Source: Evernia prunastri (lineage: Eukaryota > Ascomycota > Lecanoromycetes > Lecanorales > Parmeliaceae). From it: DNA of 64,000 bases. A model generated the notes under the pieces. It ran no database searches. It worked only from the letters and a program-made list of their open reading frames with translations, and was not told the origin of the DNA. Numbering within the stretch: the stretch's first letter is position 1; each line of letters starts with the position of its first letter. The translations under genes and the position numbers were made by a program. The stretch is taken from positions 152,644 through 216,643 of the forward strand of contig NKYR01000066.1 of NCBI GenBank assembly GCA_003184365.1, written 5' to 3'. Below, one piece after another: positions 29,947 through 42,700 of the stretch.

Positions 29947-30457
29947 TTGATTGGGGTTTTTATTTTATTTCTTCGTGAGGAACATGGATGCATCCTTTCG
30001 CCTTAGACTTTTCCGCTTCCCATGTACCGATATCTATAGAACATCTTGCCCCCGTGCGTCCTCTCTCATACACCCTACTCCCGACACGCTGGCCCCTCTC
30101 ACTCCTACGTAAACCTCCCTCCCTTGACTAGACCAAATTTTCGCCAAAGAGGCTTACAAGTAGTTCATCGCGCCAATGCCACCACACCTCTGCTGCTGCC
30201 CCCGCTGAGCATAGAATTCCGGGGAAAGCGAAGGCTGCAGATGCTCACGTTGCTCTAGTGTTTATTTAAATGACTGGGAGATGGGGCTGGGAAAAACTGC
30301 CTGTTGGGTTTTTGGCATTGTGGGGGAGGGGGGTTTGGTTATTGCTGTGGGTAGAGAGAGAGAGTGCGGAGGTGTTTTTCAGAGCTGAGAAGTACTTCAA
30401 TTCGCTTGTGACGTCGAGGTGCTCGCAATCATGTATGTTGATGTGGGAACAGTCCCC

Positions 30458-30486
30458 TTAGGTACCTTAGAGCTTAGGTACCTTAG
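30458..30486 (+). promoter_or_regulatory. Tandem palindromic TTAGGTACCTTAG motif upstream of the WD-repeat gene
   Basis: TTAGGTACCTTAG occurs at 30458-30470 and 30474-30486, each with an AGGTACCT palindrome, about 115-140 bp before the start codon. Similar AGGTACC clusters are common in fungal promoters, but a binding factor cannot be named. Confidence 0.35.
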
Positions 30487-30598
30487 CCCCCAGAGCTAAG
30501 AAGGGCCTCCCGAAAATTTAAGCTTTAGCGTCCACCCTCGCCAAGGTTTAGGGTGCCCCCTCTCTCTCTCAACTCGGGTCTGACGATTAATAATTTGT

Positions 30599-33500
30599 AT
30601 GGCTGAGACCACCCTGCCCCAGATCGAGAGCGCCCTCACTCCCATCACTGCATTGACCTTCCTACCGTTCGCGACCTCCAGGCCCTATCTGCTCGCGGGC
30701 GATGGGCAATTCCTCAAAGTCTTCGACCACCAGAGAAGAAGGCTGATTCGTACGGAGCGAATATTTGACTCGCAAGCCATTCATGGCATTGTCTGCCATC
30801 TTTCGCCGCAAGATGCTGGAACCAGTGGAACCTTGCTCATTTGGGGTGGGAGATCCATTTGCCTTGTCTCCGTCGAATTAGGTCTTGACAAGAATGGGGA
30901 TCCTTTGGTTAAGGTAATTCAGCACATGCCAGAAGTCCTTTGGGATGATCGCATCCTCGACGCTTGCTTCCGACCCACCAATGCCACCGGCAGTGCATCT
31001 GGAAGTGACACTGTCGAAGCCATCCTTGTGACCGCACACAATGACTTGGTATGGCTCAGGTTCGACCCAGAACATGCCAGAACTAGGGGAAATCGCGAGC
31101 TTTACTGTGTTGCTTCAGGGCCTAGTTCGATTTTGTACTCCGCACACTTGCTTTGGGCCGATTCGGGGCAGCGTCTTCTCGTTGCTGCGGGTACGGTGTT
31201 TGGAGAAGTCTTGCTCTGGTCACTTGACTTCGATCATTCTGTGTCTCCAGAGGTCTGTTTGCACTACAGATGTACTGGACACGAGGGATCAGTCTTTGGA
31301 GTCAGAATATCGGTGGTGGCGCAGAGCGGTGCTGTAAAGCGTATCTTAGCTAGCTGTAGCGATGATAGGACCATTCGGATATGGAACGTGTCCGAAACGA
31401 GCAGCAGTGCAGAGGTGGAACATTTAGCTAATGGAGGACTGCACAAGCCCAAAGCTAGCTTACTGGACGACGGAAACGAAATCGATTCAACTGCATGTCT
31501 GGCCACCATAATGGGGCACTCTTCCCGGATTTGGGGCTTGCGTTTCCTGTACCAGAAAGATGGTTGTTGGGACTTGATGTCCTACGCAGAAGACAGCACT
31601 GCTCAAGTCTGGCGTGTGAGTCCCAAATTTGGGCGAGGTCAAACGAAAGAAACGCATCACAATTGTGCCTGTCAGTTGAGCCATCAGAAAACATACTCGT
31701 ACCACTCAGGGAAGAATCTGTGGTCAATGGCTGTCTACCAAAAGGCTCAAGAGGACTGTATAGTTGCTACTGGCGGAGCTGACGGACGTATCACCACTTA
31801 CGAGCCCCTTCTACATAGGCTACCTGGGCGGACAGCTGCTTGGACCAAACAGTATTCGATGGATGAAGTTTTAACGACTCCTTTGATCACGTCGAGTGAA
31901 ATATTTCCGACGCAAACAGACACAGAACAATCCTCAACGGAAACCATGTTTAAATCCCTCAAAGGCTCTTGGAAGCTCTACCGAACGCTTGACAGCCTTG
32001 TGTCGAATTATCCTTCTGGATCATTGGAAGGTATTGCGACTTTCGCCGAGCGACTTCCTACAGAGGATATCTTCGATGATGAGTATCTCTATTCCGAGAG
32101 CGGGAATTTTACTACTCAGCAAGGCCTCACGATGAGGGCAACCCGTCAATACGTGTATCGCTATAGCAGGACCACTGGCGTAATTACTGTATGGTTCGTG
32201 AGACCAGATGATAGCGGCGCTGTGGACTACTTCTTTCATAAGCTAGACTTTCGAGAGATGGGTCCACTTCTCGAGTCAGGCCCTGAAGCTTGGTCCGCAA
32301 GTGGTTATCACCTTTGTGTCGAGGATAACTACAACGCGGAATACTCTTTTCGTGTGAGAGATTCAAGTGTTGCGGAATGGGAAGCGGTGTTCAATGTCAA
32401 TGGACCTAAGAAGGACTATGTTTCTAGAGCTACATATACGCGATATCCAGAAGAGCATACAGAATCTAAAGAGCCCGAGAATGTGAAGTCACCCGCAATG
32501 AAAAAGATGCGAAAGGCGCCTGACAATCACAGGAGACAGAATAGGGCAGATGCTTTCAAGACCTATTCGTGGATCAGTGAGAATGAGGTCTTAACTACCA
32601 CAGAGCATGGAAACCTTTTGGTCGGCACCATCATCTCTAATGCAGAAGAGAGCAACCTAGATGGATATCCGAATGTGATTTGGGAACATGTTGGTCATCA
32701 AAAGAGTTTGAGTTCGTCTTGCATGGCAACGACTGTTCCCTCATCAGGCATAGCTCTGCTCACAGGTACGGACGGCACGATTATCTTATACAACCATTGC
32801 AGTAGAAGATTTGATGCCATCAGTAAGCTTCCTGGCAAAGCAGGCTTTCTCAAAGCGCAGACTCTTTCTGAGTCCTGGAACAGATGGTTGCAACAAACAT
32901 ACCGAGGAGAGATAATTGGGATGCTTGCCACGTGCCTTGGCTCTTCTCAGGCAACTGTCTTCATTTATTCGGCAAAAGATTATGCTGACAGCCAGCGACG
33001 GGAGGAAGAGGCAGGCTTTCTAGCCATTTGCATATACCATCTTACTCTGCAATCAAAATCGGTTATAACAAGTTGTTGCTTCCTCGACACCGAAAATTGG
33101 ATTGTCCTTGGCTCCCGCAATGGAGATATAGCCATATACGACCTGTCCGAAACCGCGCCAAATCTGGCAATTGATGTAACCCCCAGCTGTTTCCAAAATG
33201 TCCACGGCGAAGACGCGATCACCTTGATCCAGCTTGTGCCCAATTATACCTCAGATGTGATTCGTAGGAACGCCATCATCACCGCTGGTCGAGACGGCCA
33301 ATGGGCAATCCATCAACTTTATCACGAGATCGGAAACAGCAGACCCTCTGTAAAACTCCAGACGATACATGTAGGGGCGCCTCCTTTTGGTCCAAATATT
33401 GAAGGCGCGTGCTTCGATTCCACGAGCAAGGACATTCTGCTTTGGGGGTTTCGGAGCAAGCAATTTGTCGTGTGGAATGAGTCGCAGAAGACGGAGGTTA

Positions 33501-34888
33501 TGGCGGTGGACTGTGGCGGCGCTCATAGGAATTGGGCTTATATTTACAACCAGGATGGCAGTGGAGGTGGTAGCTTCGTGTACACCAAGGCATCTGTCTG
33601 CCACGTCCATTCGCAGACACAAGCTTCTCATCAGGTCATCGAGCATGGTGGGCATGGAAGAGAGATCAAAGCCATGGCTCTATCACCGGCAATCGCAATG
33701 AGTAATCACGATGACGATGATGCTGAGCTCAGGCTCGTCGCAACAGGCGCAGAGGACACCGCTATCCGTATCTTCGATCTCAATGCGAGCCTCAAGTGCC
33801 TCAGCATCATCACCAGGCACACGACGGGCATACAGCAACTTCGGTGGTCATCCAACGGCCAGAGCCTCTTCAGCGCAGCCGGATGCGAAGAGTTTTTCGT
33901 CTGGCGCTTGCAGTCGGCGCCGATTGTAACAATCGGTGTGGTTTGCGAAGCTCGGTGTCCGACCGTGACCGAGGAGGCGGATTTACGAATCATGGATTTC
34001 GCACTTCAGGAGATCGGGTCGCATCAACGTGACCCGGACGATGGCGTTGCATCCGAGCCGGATTATCTACTCAGTGTGGTATACTCCGATTCCTCCGTGC
34101 GAATATTCCGCTATCATACTACCTCCAGCAGCGTAGCCCAGAAGAACACTTTCCAGCTTCTGACGGCAGGCTCGTACACGACATACTGCCTCACCCAAGC
34201 CGCCCACTTACACATAGGCGAAGCCCCCAGTGTCCTTTGCACCGCAAGCACAGATGGCCACTTGGCTTTTTGGCCGCTTTCCTCCCACCCTCTTCCGTTA
34301 GGGCACAACGCCGACGACGGTCCGCCAACAACACAACCTCCTCCGCTAAATTGGACCAACCAGACCGCGATCCATCAAAGCAGTATCAAAACCCTCGATC
34401 AAATCACCATATCGCCATCAGAAACGCTCATCGTAACCGGCGGAGATGACGGCGCCGTCGCCCTGACCAAAGTACGGATCCGGCCCCCATCCGGGTCGGA
34501 GGTTGACACCACCACTCTCCTCCTCCCCAACGCGCACGCCAGCGCCGTAACGGGTGTGGCCTTTCTCGGCAACCATGATAACAGACCAAACTGCCAATTT
34601 GAAACCGGAGAAGGAAATGCCACGGACTCCTCCTTCACCCTCGCGAGCGTCGGCAACGACCAGCGCCTGAAGATCTGGCACGTCAGCATCGACAGGAAGA
34701 CCCTGACGGAGCCGGGAGGCGGGAAAGGCGCCATCGAGCTCCGCAGAGTGGCGGATGTGTATACCTCCGTTGCCGACGCTAGCGCTTTGGGGGTCTGTCG
34801 TGATGGAATTGAGGACGGACGGCAAGGCTGGCTTTTGGTCGCGGGCATCGGGGTGGAGAGGTGGAAGATTGGATCTCGACGAGGTTGA
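30599..34888 (+). CDS. WDR6/Rtt10-like WD-repeat protein (tRNA 2'-O-methylation partner)
   Basis: The intronless gene encodes 1429 residues. WD-type repeats run through the length: ITALTFLPF near residue 17, HEGSVFGVRIS...SCSDDRTIRIW near 230-265, MGHSSRIWGLRF near 305, TGGADGRI near 390, NGDIAIYD near 850, TGAEDTAIRIFDL near 1050, and HASAVTGVAF...LASVGNDQRLKIW near 1310-1365. The N-terminal arrangement matches WDR6/Rtt10. That protein partners the Trm7 methyltransferase in 2'-O-methylation of the wobble nucleotide of certain tRNAs in the cytosol. Length exceeds the yeast and human proteins (about 1000-1120 residues), with an insertion around residues 600-660 rich in Lys and Arg. Family assignment is good; the partner role is inferred from the family. 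Confidence 0.8.
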   Translation: MAETTLPQIESALTPITALTFLPFATSRPYLLAGDGQFLKVFDHQRRRLIRTERIFDSQAIHGIVCHLSPQDAGTSGTLLIWGGRSICLVSVELGLDKNGDPLVKVIQHMPEVLWDDRILDACFRPTNATGSASGSDTVEAILVTAHNDLVWLRFDPEHARTRGNRELYCVASGPSSILYSAHLLWADSGQRLLVAAGTVFGEVLLWSLDFDHSVSPEVCLHYRCTGHEGSVFGVRISVVAQSGAVKRILASCSDDRTIRIWNVSETSSSAEVEHLANGGLHKPKASLLDDGNEIDSTACLATIMGHSSRIWGLRFLYQKDGCWDLMSYAEDSTAQVWRVSPKFGRGQTKETHHNCACQLSHQKTYSYHSGKNLWSMAVYQKAQEDCIVATGGADGRITTYEPLLHRLPGRTAAWTKQYSMDEVLTTPLITSSEIFPTQTDTEQSSTETMFKSLKGSWKLYRTLDSLVSNYPSGSLEGIATFAERLPTEDIFDDEYLYSESGNFTTQQGLTMRATRQYVYRYSRTTGVITVWFVRPDDSGAVDYFFHKLDFREMGPLLESGPEAWSASGYHLCVEDNYNAEYSFRVRDSSVAEWEAVFNVNGPKKDYVSRATYTRYPEEHTESKEPENVKSPAMKKMRKAPDNHRRQNRADAFKTYSWISENEVLTTTEHGNLLVGTIISNAEESNLDGYPNVIWEHVGHQKSLSSSCMATTVPSSGIALLTGTDGTIILYNHCSRRFDAISKLPGKAGFLKAQTLSESWNRWLQQTYRGEIIGMLATCLGSSQATVFIYSAKDYADSQRREEEAGFLAICIYHLTLQSKSVITSCCFLDTENWIVLGSRNGDIAIYDLSETAPNLAIDVTPSCFQNVHGEDAITLIQLVPNYTSDVIRRNAIITAGRDGQWAIHQLYHEIGNSRPSVKLQTIHVGAPPFGPNIEGACFDSTSKDILLWGFRSKQFVVWNESQKTEVMAVDCGGAHRNWAYIYNQDGSGGGSFVYTKASVCHVHSQTQASHQVIEHGGHGREIKAMALSPAIAMSNHDDDDAELRLVATGAEDTAIRIFDLNASLKCLSIITRHTTGIQQLRWSSNGQSLFSAAGCEEFFVWRLQSAPIVTIGVVCEARCPTVTEEADLRIMDFALQEIGSHQRDPDDGVASEPDYLLSVVYSDSSVRIFRYHTTSSSVAQKNTFQLLTAGSYTTYCLTQAAHLHIGEAPSVLCTASTDGHLAFWPLSSHPLPLGHNADDGPPTTQPPPLNWTNQTAIHQSSIKTLDQITISPSETLIVTGGDDGAVALTKVRIRPPSGSEVDTTTLLLPNAHASAVTGVAFLGNHDNRPNCQFETGEGNATDSSFTLASVGNDQRLKIWHVSIDRKTLTEPGGGKGAIELRRVADVYTSVADASALGVCRDGIEDGRQGWLLVAGIGVERWKIGSRRG

Positions 34889-37800
34889 TGCTGTTGGTCT
34901 ACTAGCCCATGTCGTACCGACAATTCAAGTAATGCTCTTCTCAGAGAGGAGGGGGAAAGGGAAAGGCGAAGGCAGCAAGAGGCGATGGAGACAAGCCTTC
35001 TCGGGGTAACGAGTGGTGTGCCATTTTCTGGTTGAGTCTCCATGGTTGGGAACATGAGAAGTGACATTGGTGGACTGTTCTAGAAATAGAGGAATCAAAC
35101 ACATGCACCACGTTCACTGCCTTGCGAAGACTCTTCCCGCTTCTGTTAAATAACTTCTTCAATGAATGGCCGATATGGCAATTGTGCTGTGCTGTTTTCA
35201 GATACCGACCAACTTCTTTCTCTCATCTCTCGTCAGTTCTTTCACACGCCCAATTGAATCGATACCGGCGCCTTCTTAAGCACCACCAATCGCACTCGCG
35301 CCCCATCTATACCCTACAACATACTGAGTGCATATATCCCCTCGCTAACGGGTGCAATCCCATCTCCTCCACCAAAATCCAATGACGATCTTCGTTCCAC
35401 ACCAACAACATAAGTCTCCCTCCTTCGGCGCCACAGATTTCGTTTCGAGCCAGCATATAGCGGCGCCTAGAGTGTCCTCGGGTTCATCGGCGTTACAAAA
35501 GCCATTTCCTGGGTTCTTTGAGAAGAGGGGTGTGTGTCCGTCATGACATCCATGAAGCTTATAGTGAGAGGGGTTTACAGCGATCTGTCCGTGGTGTGGG
35601 CTCGGCAAAAAGCGACCCCCCCTTTCCAAGACACTGCGGTTGGCTTGTGCAGCTAGCCACGAGAGGCCGTAGCTGACCGCGCGAAAAATAATTGGCCGGC
35701 GCCCGGAAACCCGAGCCGAAAAGCTTAGGTGCTCGAGGAGAGCGCGAATCGAAAGGGAGGCAAGAGTGGGAGCCGGGAGGTCCGGTCGGTAAGCTTGATT
35801 CGCCGATATCGGCCGCATCGTGGAGGATGGTTGTGTAGGTCTCTAGAAAGGATGCGGGAAAGGAATGAACCAACGATACTCAGAAATTGGTCGTGGAAGC
35901 CATGCCAATTGGCAAAGAGAATGGCATCCGAGGACGGGAAGAATGTAACCGTCTTCGCGGCTGGATGGTTATCACCTCACGAGAATGAGCCGTAAACCTC
36001 GGTCCACAAAACGCGAAGATAGAGTGACGTGCTTAGCAGGACAACAGTACAGGGGAGCATAATGACGAATACGACCTTCAGATCCTGGCGAAATCAGATC
36101 GGCGTCACGATACACAACGAACGGCGTATGATCAGCCGCTAGCGTAATATGCCTGTTTACATCGGTGCGATGCTTACATCCCTGTCAATGCGGACAGCTG
36201 CGGGCGCTTGTGTAGACCCCACAGGACGTCAGAAGGTTCCTTGGATGAGCAAGAATGAAGATGATGCGCATCCGTATAATGACTGCCCACGTACGCTCTA
36301 AAGACTTGCGAAGAACCAATAAGCCGCCAGGGAAGCAACACGTGTTTCGGCAAAATCCATTGTCGATGATTCTTCGACGACAAAGCTCTATATGTCAAAT
36401 GAGCAACACAACCAAGGCTGCCGTGACGGAGGCTGTCCTTGAGTATGGCGGGATGATTTTCCTGCTCAAGGGTGAGATGCATATGCTGCGACAACATCGG
36501 AAATATGTTGAAGTCGCAGATTTCTCCAAAGCCACTTGCTCTCTGCATCACACGAGCTTTTTACAATGTTTTCCTTCACCCGCTTCGATTCTTCCCATGC
36601 CCTTGCTACCCTGAAGCCTCCGTACTCCCGTACCTACGCCTACTGGCTTGCGACCGGGGAACTCACGAGTTGCTGCTCGAAAGATACACAAGAAGCATGG
36701 CGATAGCGTGCGGCTTCCACTAAATAAGCGCTTTCGTTCATGCAGTCTTAAGCATGGTCAGGTATACGATGGGAATGGCTTCCGAGCGTAGGAACTAAGA
36801 GTTTCACTAAAAGATGGTTCTCAGGCCATCGGTCCGATAAAAGAAAGACCCGGTTTGATAAGGACCCCTCGTGTATACCTGCCGAGACGGAATGGGGCAC
36901 CTTCCATTGTAAGTTCCACTCATCCCATTGCAAAGGAATCGGCATCTGAGCTAAGCTGGGTCGATGCAAAGTGAACGAGATCACGCCAGATTCCGATCAA
37001 GAACCGATGCTCCAGATCTACATCGATCTACGTCGATCTCCTGATTTCTAGACTGTATGAGCAGATCAACGGACCCGCACATGGCGTAATTGATATGGTA
37101 GAAAAAATTTCCCCGACATTTAACCCACAGTACTTGCTGAGTGATTCTGACACCAGGATCAATGGGCCAGCTCCATGACCTTTGATATAATTGGGAATTT
37201 ACTTTCGGTCAGGTCTTTGACTACTCAGAGAAAGGCGAACTACACCCCTAGGTTGCACTTTTACCAAGTGCAGCCAGAACCATGACCTAATTCACTTGCA
37301 GTTTAGCACGCTTCTCATCTTGTATTCAAGACTGGTTTTCGCCGCCGTCTTGCCACTTCTAAACGCAAGAAAACAAACACGCAGACTTCACCAATGAGAA
37401 AATGGACCTGAGATTAAGCTCACAAAGTCTTGATGACGTGCTAGATGCTGAATACTCGTGTGCCGGATCATGCAGGTCGTAATCATGCATGTGCCGAGAT
37501 CCGAGCCCTGTTCAATGCTGACAGGCGCTAGCGTGGTTCAACCGTATTGCTGACCACCGACAGTCCAAACCGTGACGTCTTCTGTGCTGATAGGCAAGTG
37601 ACCGTGTTATAGCTCCAATAAGCATGCTGTTAATGTCTTTTTGTGGAGATCAGGATGATAGCCGAGCATTGATGGGCAGGTGATTCGGCTTCCGTTGTTC
37701 GAGGACCCGCTAGTAGGAAGTGATGGCGACTTCCCGGCTCTGGAGAGGTGTAGAGATGTCGGCAAGTCGTGCGCGCGGCTTCAGAAGTGGGATTGGAGTC

Positions 37801-37894
37801 GTCCGAAGAAGACTTGTTCCTAAAAACCGATTATAGCGCTAGGTACACTGATGCCCTTTGCTGATTGCGTGGTTTGTCGTCTTACCCCACCCTC
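34889..37894. other. Three-kilobase intergenic region, no supported gene
   Basis: Frames of up to 157 codons occur on both strands (for example 35345-35818 minus), but none has a recognisable domain or splice pattern. No repeat or RNA gene was seen. It separates conserved genes from the polyketide locus. Confidence 0.5.
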
Positions 37895-38857
37895 TCACCG
37901 GTGCCCGACGAAATCGTCTATGAATCTCAACTGCTCGCTCATAAGCCCCTCCGAGTCCTTCCCACTCAGAACATTGAGGTGGCCCTTCTCACTCGCAGTC
38001 ACCAATCGTTTCGGACCCTCAAACTCGTCGAAAACGGCTTTCTGCTCGTCCGGACTCGAAATCTTATCCATCTCAGGAACTATCATCATTACGGGTGTCG
38101 GATTGATATATTCCAGCAAGCCCCAGGGCTGCCACATGGCAATCTTGTAATAACTCTGTATCGTCGTTCGGTTCTCGAAGCTCCGAGCGCCACGTTCTTT
38201 CACGTTGACCATGAAGGTATAAGCTTCGATACCTCCACCGTCCGCCATGCCAGCTGGATTGTCTCCGTTCGAGTTAAACGGGGCCATGGAGAACGGAGCG
38301 TTGCCCTTGGCCTGCGAGGCGCGATCTGCCATGGCCTGGGCCAGGACTTTGGATCTCTTCTCGTGGGTGTAGAATTTGACGAACGGGCAGACCATGACGA
38401 GGCTTTTGGCGCGTTTGTCGAGAGCGGCGGCGCAGGCTGCGATGGGGCCGGAGAACGACATGCCCCAGAACGAAATCAGGGCGGGATCGACCAGAGGCTG
38501 CTTCTGTAGGAACGTCAAGGCGTCGGAATAGTCCTCGACTTGCCTCACGGGATCTATCTCGTTGCGAGGATGGCCATCGCTGAGACCGACGTTTCGCGGG
38601 TCGTAGATGAGGGCAGTGACGCCGCCTCTTTGGAAGCTCTCGGCGACATCGGGGAGCAACATCTCTTTAACGCAGTTAAACTATCGTCTATGAGATTCTA
38701 TAGCCAGTGTCCCGAGTTGCGTATCACTTACTCCTGGCGTCATGACCACAGCAGGACCCTTGGAAGCTGCAGGGTAGAGCGACCCTCGTAATGTGAGTCC
38801 GTCAATTGTCTTGAATTCGACCTCCTGGAACAAGCTCTCTGGTGGCATTGAAGGCAT
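37895..38857 (-). CDS. Alpha/beta hydrolase next to the polyketide synthase
   Basis: Two exons: 38732-38857 (starting MPSMPPESLFQEVEFKTIDG) and 37895-38680, split by a 51-nt GTAAGT...AG intron, giving 303 residues. The junction restores the family pattern TPG-FNCVKEMLLPDVAE. The catalytic Ser lies in GMSFSG (near residue 145), preceded by ALIYDPRNVGLSDG. The late Asp region is VPEMDKISSP, and the His is in SEKGHLNVL near 285. The fold is of the dienelactone-hydrolase/S15-peptidase-like kind. It is divergent from the PKS, separated by a 909-bp shared promoter. Since the PKS lacks a thioesterase, release or trimming of the polyketide is a reasonable inferred role, not proven. Confidence 0.85.
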
Positions 38858-39766
38858 CTTGAATGGGATTGGGTTGGTAGATCTTTGGAGAGGAATCGTA
38901 AGAGATAGTGATGTTGAAGAAATCGAGACGTCTAGCCAAAAAGGAGGACAACCCTTGAGATCGATGGATTAGGTGTGATCAGCCTTGAATAAAGAAAGAG
39001 GTCTAGGTCATGAGCCATCAGCAACTGGAAAAGTAGGCACGAGCATATCTAGCCATTGAAGTCGGCATGAACGGCTCGGCGTGAGCCTCGGCGATTTCCA
39101 CACAAAGTCATCCTGCCAGACGAAGCACCGAGCGCTCATGAAGTGCATCGCTCTGCGGCCCGTCCTTCGCTGCCGCTAGCTCAAGCACACGGCTCGAAGT
39201 AGTTGTTGTCGAACGCACGCCGCAAAGCCCCACGTGAGCGGCACAGGTGACGAACACATAGTCGGCTATGTAGAGATATCAGACTGCTTTCGCGGTTCAC
39301 TCTTCTACTACTAGCTCACAAAGACGGCTACAAGGGACTAGCATCCGATGCAGCCCGTAAATAAAAGCCTGGTTGACATGGGTGCTATGCACAGTGTCAG
39401 CAATCTTGAAGCTTGTTTCTGCAAGCTGACCTCGCATGCATGAGCCTCCCTCCACAAACCATAAAACCTCATCCGACACCGCCACACTTGGATGGCACAC
39501 ATGTACTTGCAGTTGAGCGTGATTGGATCAATGGGCGGAACTACATGTGGATGGTATTCAAGCAAAGTTATGCCATCAGCCTCCATGACTGGCCAAATTG
39601 ACGGGTGTCTGCAATGACGTGGTAATGATATCACAGTTGGGATCTTCTCGATGCGATCCACCCCAAGCTCAGCTAGGTAGGAGCCGTTTACTATCTCCTT
39701 GTCAAAAGAGAACCTTGAAATATCGCACAAGAGCCACCGCAAAAAAACACCACCACCACATCAGCC
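38858..39766. promoter_or_regulatory. Divergent promoter between hydrolase and polyketide synthase
   Basis: A 909-bp region serves both genes. It holds a CACGTG at 39231-39236 and a TATA-like ATAAAAG near 39360. I looked for the TOXE-type site ATCTCNCGNA on both strands and saw no perfect match. Confidence 0.5.
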
Positions 39767-42700
39767 ATGGGCCTCTATCATGCTCAAGGCGAGGCACGAC
39801 AAAGGGCTCCCTCGCCTCAAAGTCCGGAACATGCCTCATCAAACTTCGTGCAAGAGCCTGTCGCCATCATCGGCTTCTCCTGCCGTCTGCCGGGCAACAT
39901 CTCAGGGCCCCGCGCGTTATGGAACTTCCTCGAAAGCGGCGGCATCGCGAGCACCGACGTCCCTGCGTCTCGCTTCAACCTCAAAGGGCACCATGACGGG
40001 TCGAAGAAGCCCGGCACGATGCGGCCGCCAGGGGGGATGTTCCTGGAAGACGTAGGGCTCGACGCGTTCGATGCGCCGTTCTTCCAGATCTCGAGGGCCG
40101 AAGCGGTGTCCATGGATCCGAACCAGCGGCAGCTGCTCGAGGTGATCTATGAGGGGCTGGAGAATGCGGGCGTTCCTTTGTCTTCCATCGATGGGGCCCG
40201 GGTGGGATGTTTCATTGGCTCGTACGCCTCAGGTAAGGGATGGGAAGGTGGTCGGGGCTTTTTGCTGACTGGGAAGACTATCATGATATGCAGAATAGAG
40301 ATCCTCTGGACCGACCGCCATCGATAGAGGTTGGTATTGGCAGAGCGATATTGAGTAATCGAATCAGTCACTTCCTGAATATCAAAGGTCCAAGGTGAGA
40401 ACTGTTCTTGGTATACCTTAGTCATCCCGGTAGCTCGAGACACGGTCGAGATTTCTCTATCCTGGAAAGGCTGACCTCGTATTATTGCAGTATCACGGTG
40501 GACACGGCTTGTTCAGGCAGTCTAGTTGGACTGGACATGGCTTGCAGATATCTTCACACGGGAGAGATATCATCAGCAATCGTAGCAGCAAGCAATCTGT
40601 ATCTAAGGTCAGTCCTCCGACTGGAGCTGCTCGGAGACGACCGACTGATAGCGGGTGGTAGCCCAGAGCACGTTATGGACACCGGACCGATCGGAATGGC
40701 ACATTCACCGACAGGTCGCTGCCACACCTTCGATGCCAAAGCAGATGGATACATCAAAGCCGAAGCCGTGAACGCCATCGTCCTCAAACGTCTCGACGAC
40801 GCCATCCGGGACCGAGACCCCATCAGAGCGGTCATTCGGGGCTCGGGAACCAACAGCGATGGGAGGACACCGGGCATAGCGTCACCCGATTCCGAAGCCC
40901 AGGCAGCTGCGGTGAGGTCGGCCTATGCGAACGCAGGAATTGCTGACTTCGGACCGACTTCCTACTTGGAATGCCATGGCACAGGTACGCCGGCTGGCGA
41001 TCCATTAGAGGTCCAGGGTGTATCTGCGGTATTTGCAAATAGCCGGGCATCATCTGCACCTCTTGTCATCGGATCGATCAAAAGCAACCTCGGACATTCG
41101 GAGCCAGCTGCTGGACTAAGCGGTCTTTTTAAAGCAATACTGGCTATCGAAAACGGAGTCATCCATGGGAATCCCACTTTCGAGACGCCGAACCCAAAGA
41201 TCAATTTTGAGGAGCTCAAAATTCGTGCCACTCAAACTGCAATTCCGTGGCCAGACTCGGACTTTCGCCGCGCCAGCGTAAATTCTTTTGGGTACGGGGG
41301 TAGTAACTCGCATGTCATCCTGGACGAGCTGAAAACGGTGCGGCCAGATCAGAAATCTAGCTACGTCTCATCATATATCTCGCAGGACGAGGATATATTT
41401 GAGACGGAAGAGTCGGACAGGCCTTACACTCTGGTCTTCTCGGCGAACGATGGAGCATCGCTGCAAGGCTACGTTGAGACATGGGACAAACACCTAAGCA
41501 GTCTCGACGTACAGGTAAAGCTGAGAGACCTAGCCTATACCTTATCCGAGAGACGCAGCCACCATTTCCACCGAGGATACATAATTGCCCAAGGCAGCGA
41601 AGTCGACTGCAAGACCATGGTGCAGAGCAAGAAGTCCGGCGACCAGCCTCGGATAGGCTTCGTGTTCACGGGACAAGGAGCTCAGTGGTCACAAATGGGC
41701 AAGGCCGTCGTTGATACTTTACCGTCTGCCACGCCGCTCCTGGAAAGACTTGATTCCGCTCTCCAGCAATTACCAGACCCGCCCTCATGGTCTTTGCTCG
41801 ATGAGTTGACCGAGCCGCGGACGGGCGAGCATCTACGACAACCGGAGTTTTCGCAGCCCTTAGTCACAGCGCTACAGCTCGTTCTTCTGAGTGTGCTAAG
41901 ACGGTGGGGGATTCAGCCTCAGAGCGTCGTCGGTCACTCATCGGGTGAAATCGCTGCTGCATGCGCCGCAGGCTATGTAAGTGAGGAAGACGCCATCAAG
42001 GCTGCTTATTATCGAGGCCAGTCGGCAAAGAAGTGCCAGACAGATGGTGAAGAATCGGTTGGTATGCTGGCGGTTGGACTGGGCCCGAGTAACGTAATGG
42101 ACTATCTGAGCGAAGTTCAGACACAGGTCCAAATAGCCTGCTACAACAGCCCCGAGAGCGTGACCTTGTCAGGTACAATCGCCGGCCTCCAGGATGTCAA
42201 AGAGAGGCTAGTCAACGATGACCATTTTGCCAGACTGCTGCAAGTGGATCTGGCATATCATTCCAAGTACATGGCAAAAATTGGACACGAATACGAGGCA
42301 CTGCTCGAGCAAAACTTCAAGCCTCTGGAGAGGACAAACCAGAGCGTGGAGATGTTCTCTTCAGTCCATGCACAAAAGATGTCGGGAGCGACAGACGCCA
42401 AGTACTGGAAAACCAACATGGTCTCTGCCGTGAAGTTCGAAGGTGCTTGTCGAGAAATGCTGACGGGCCGGAACGGCGCTGATTTCCTGATCGAGATCGG
42501 CCCCAGTGGCGCACTAGCAGGCCCAATCTCACAGATCAAAGATTCCATGGGAGCAGAAGGATCCAAGATCCAGTACTGCGCCGCACTCAGCCGCGGTGCT
42601 CAGTCAGTCAAATCTCTTTTCGACGTAGCCGGCAGGCTTTTCATCAGCGGGAGTCCCGTTGCCCTCTCCAGAGTCAACGACGAGGAGGATGCCAGCTTAC

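Noticed and set aside
35345..35818. 157-codon minus-strand frame
   Set aside because: No recognisable motif, no splice pattern, and overlapping frames of similar length on the other strand.
38858..39766. TOXE-type binding site (ATCTCNCGNA) in the PKS promoter
   Set aside because: Only imperfect resemblances such as ATCTCTTACGA were seen; not enough to call a site.
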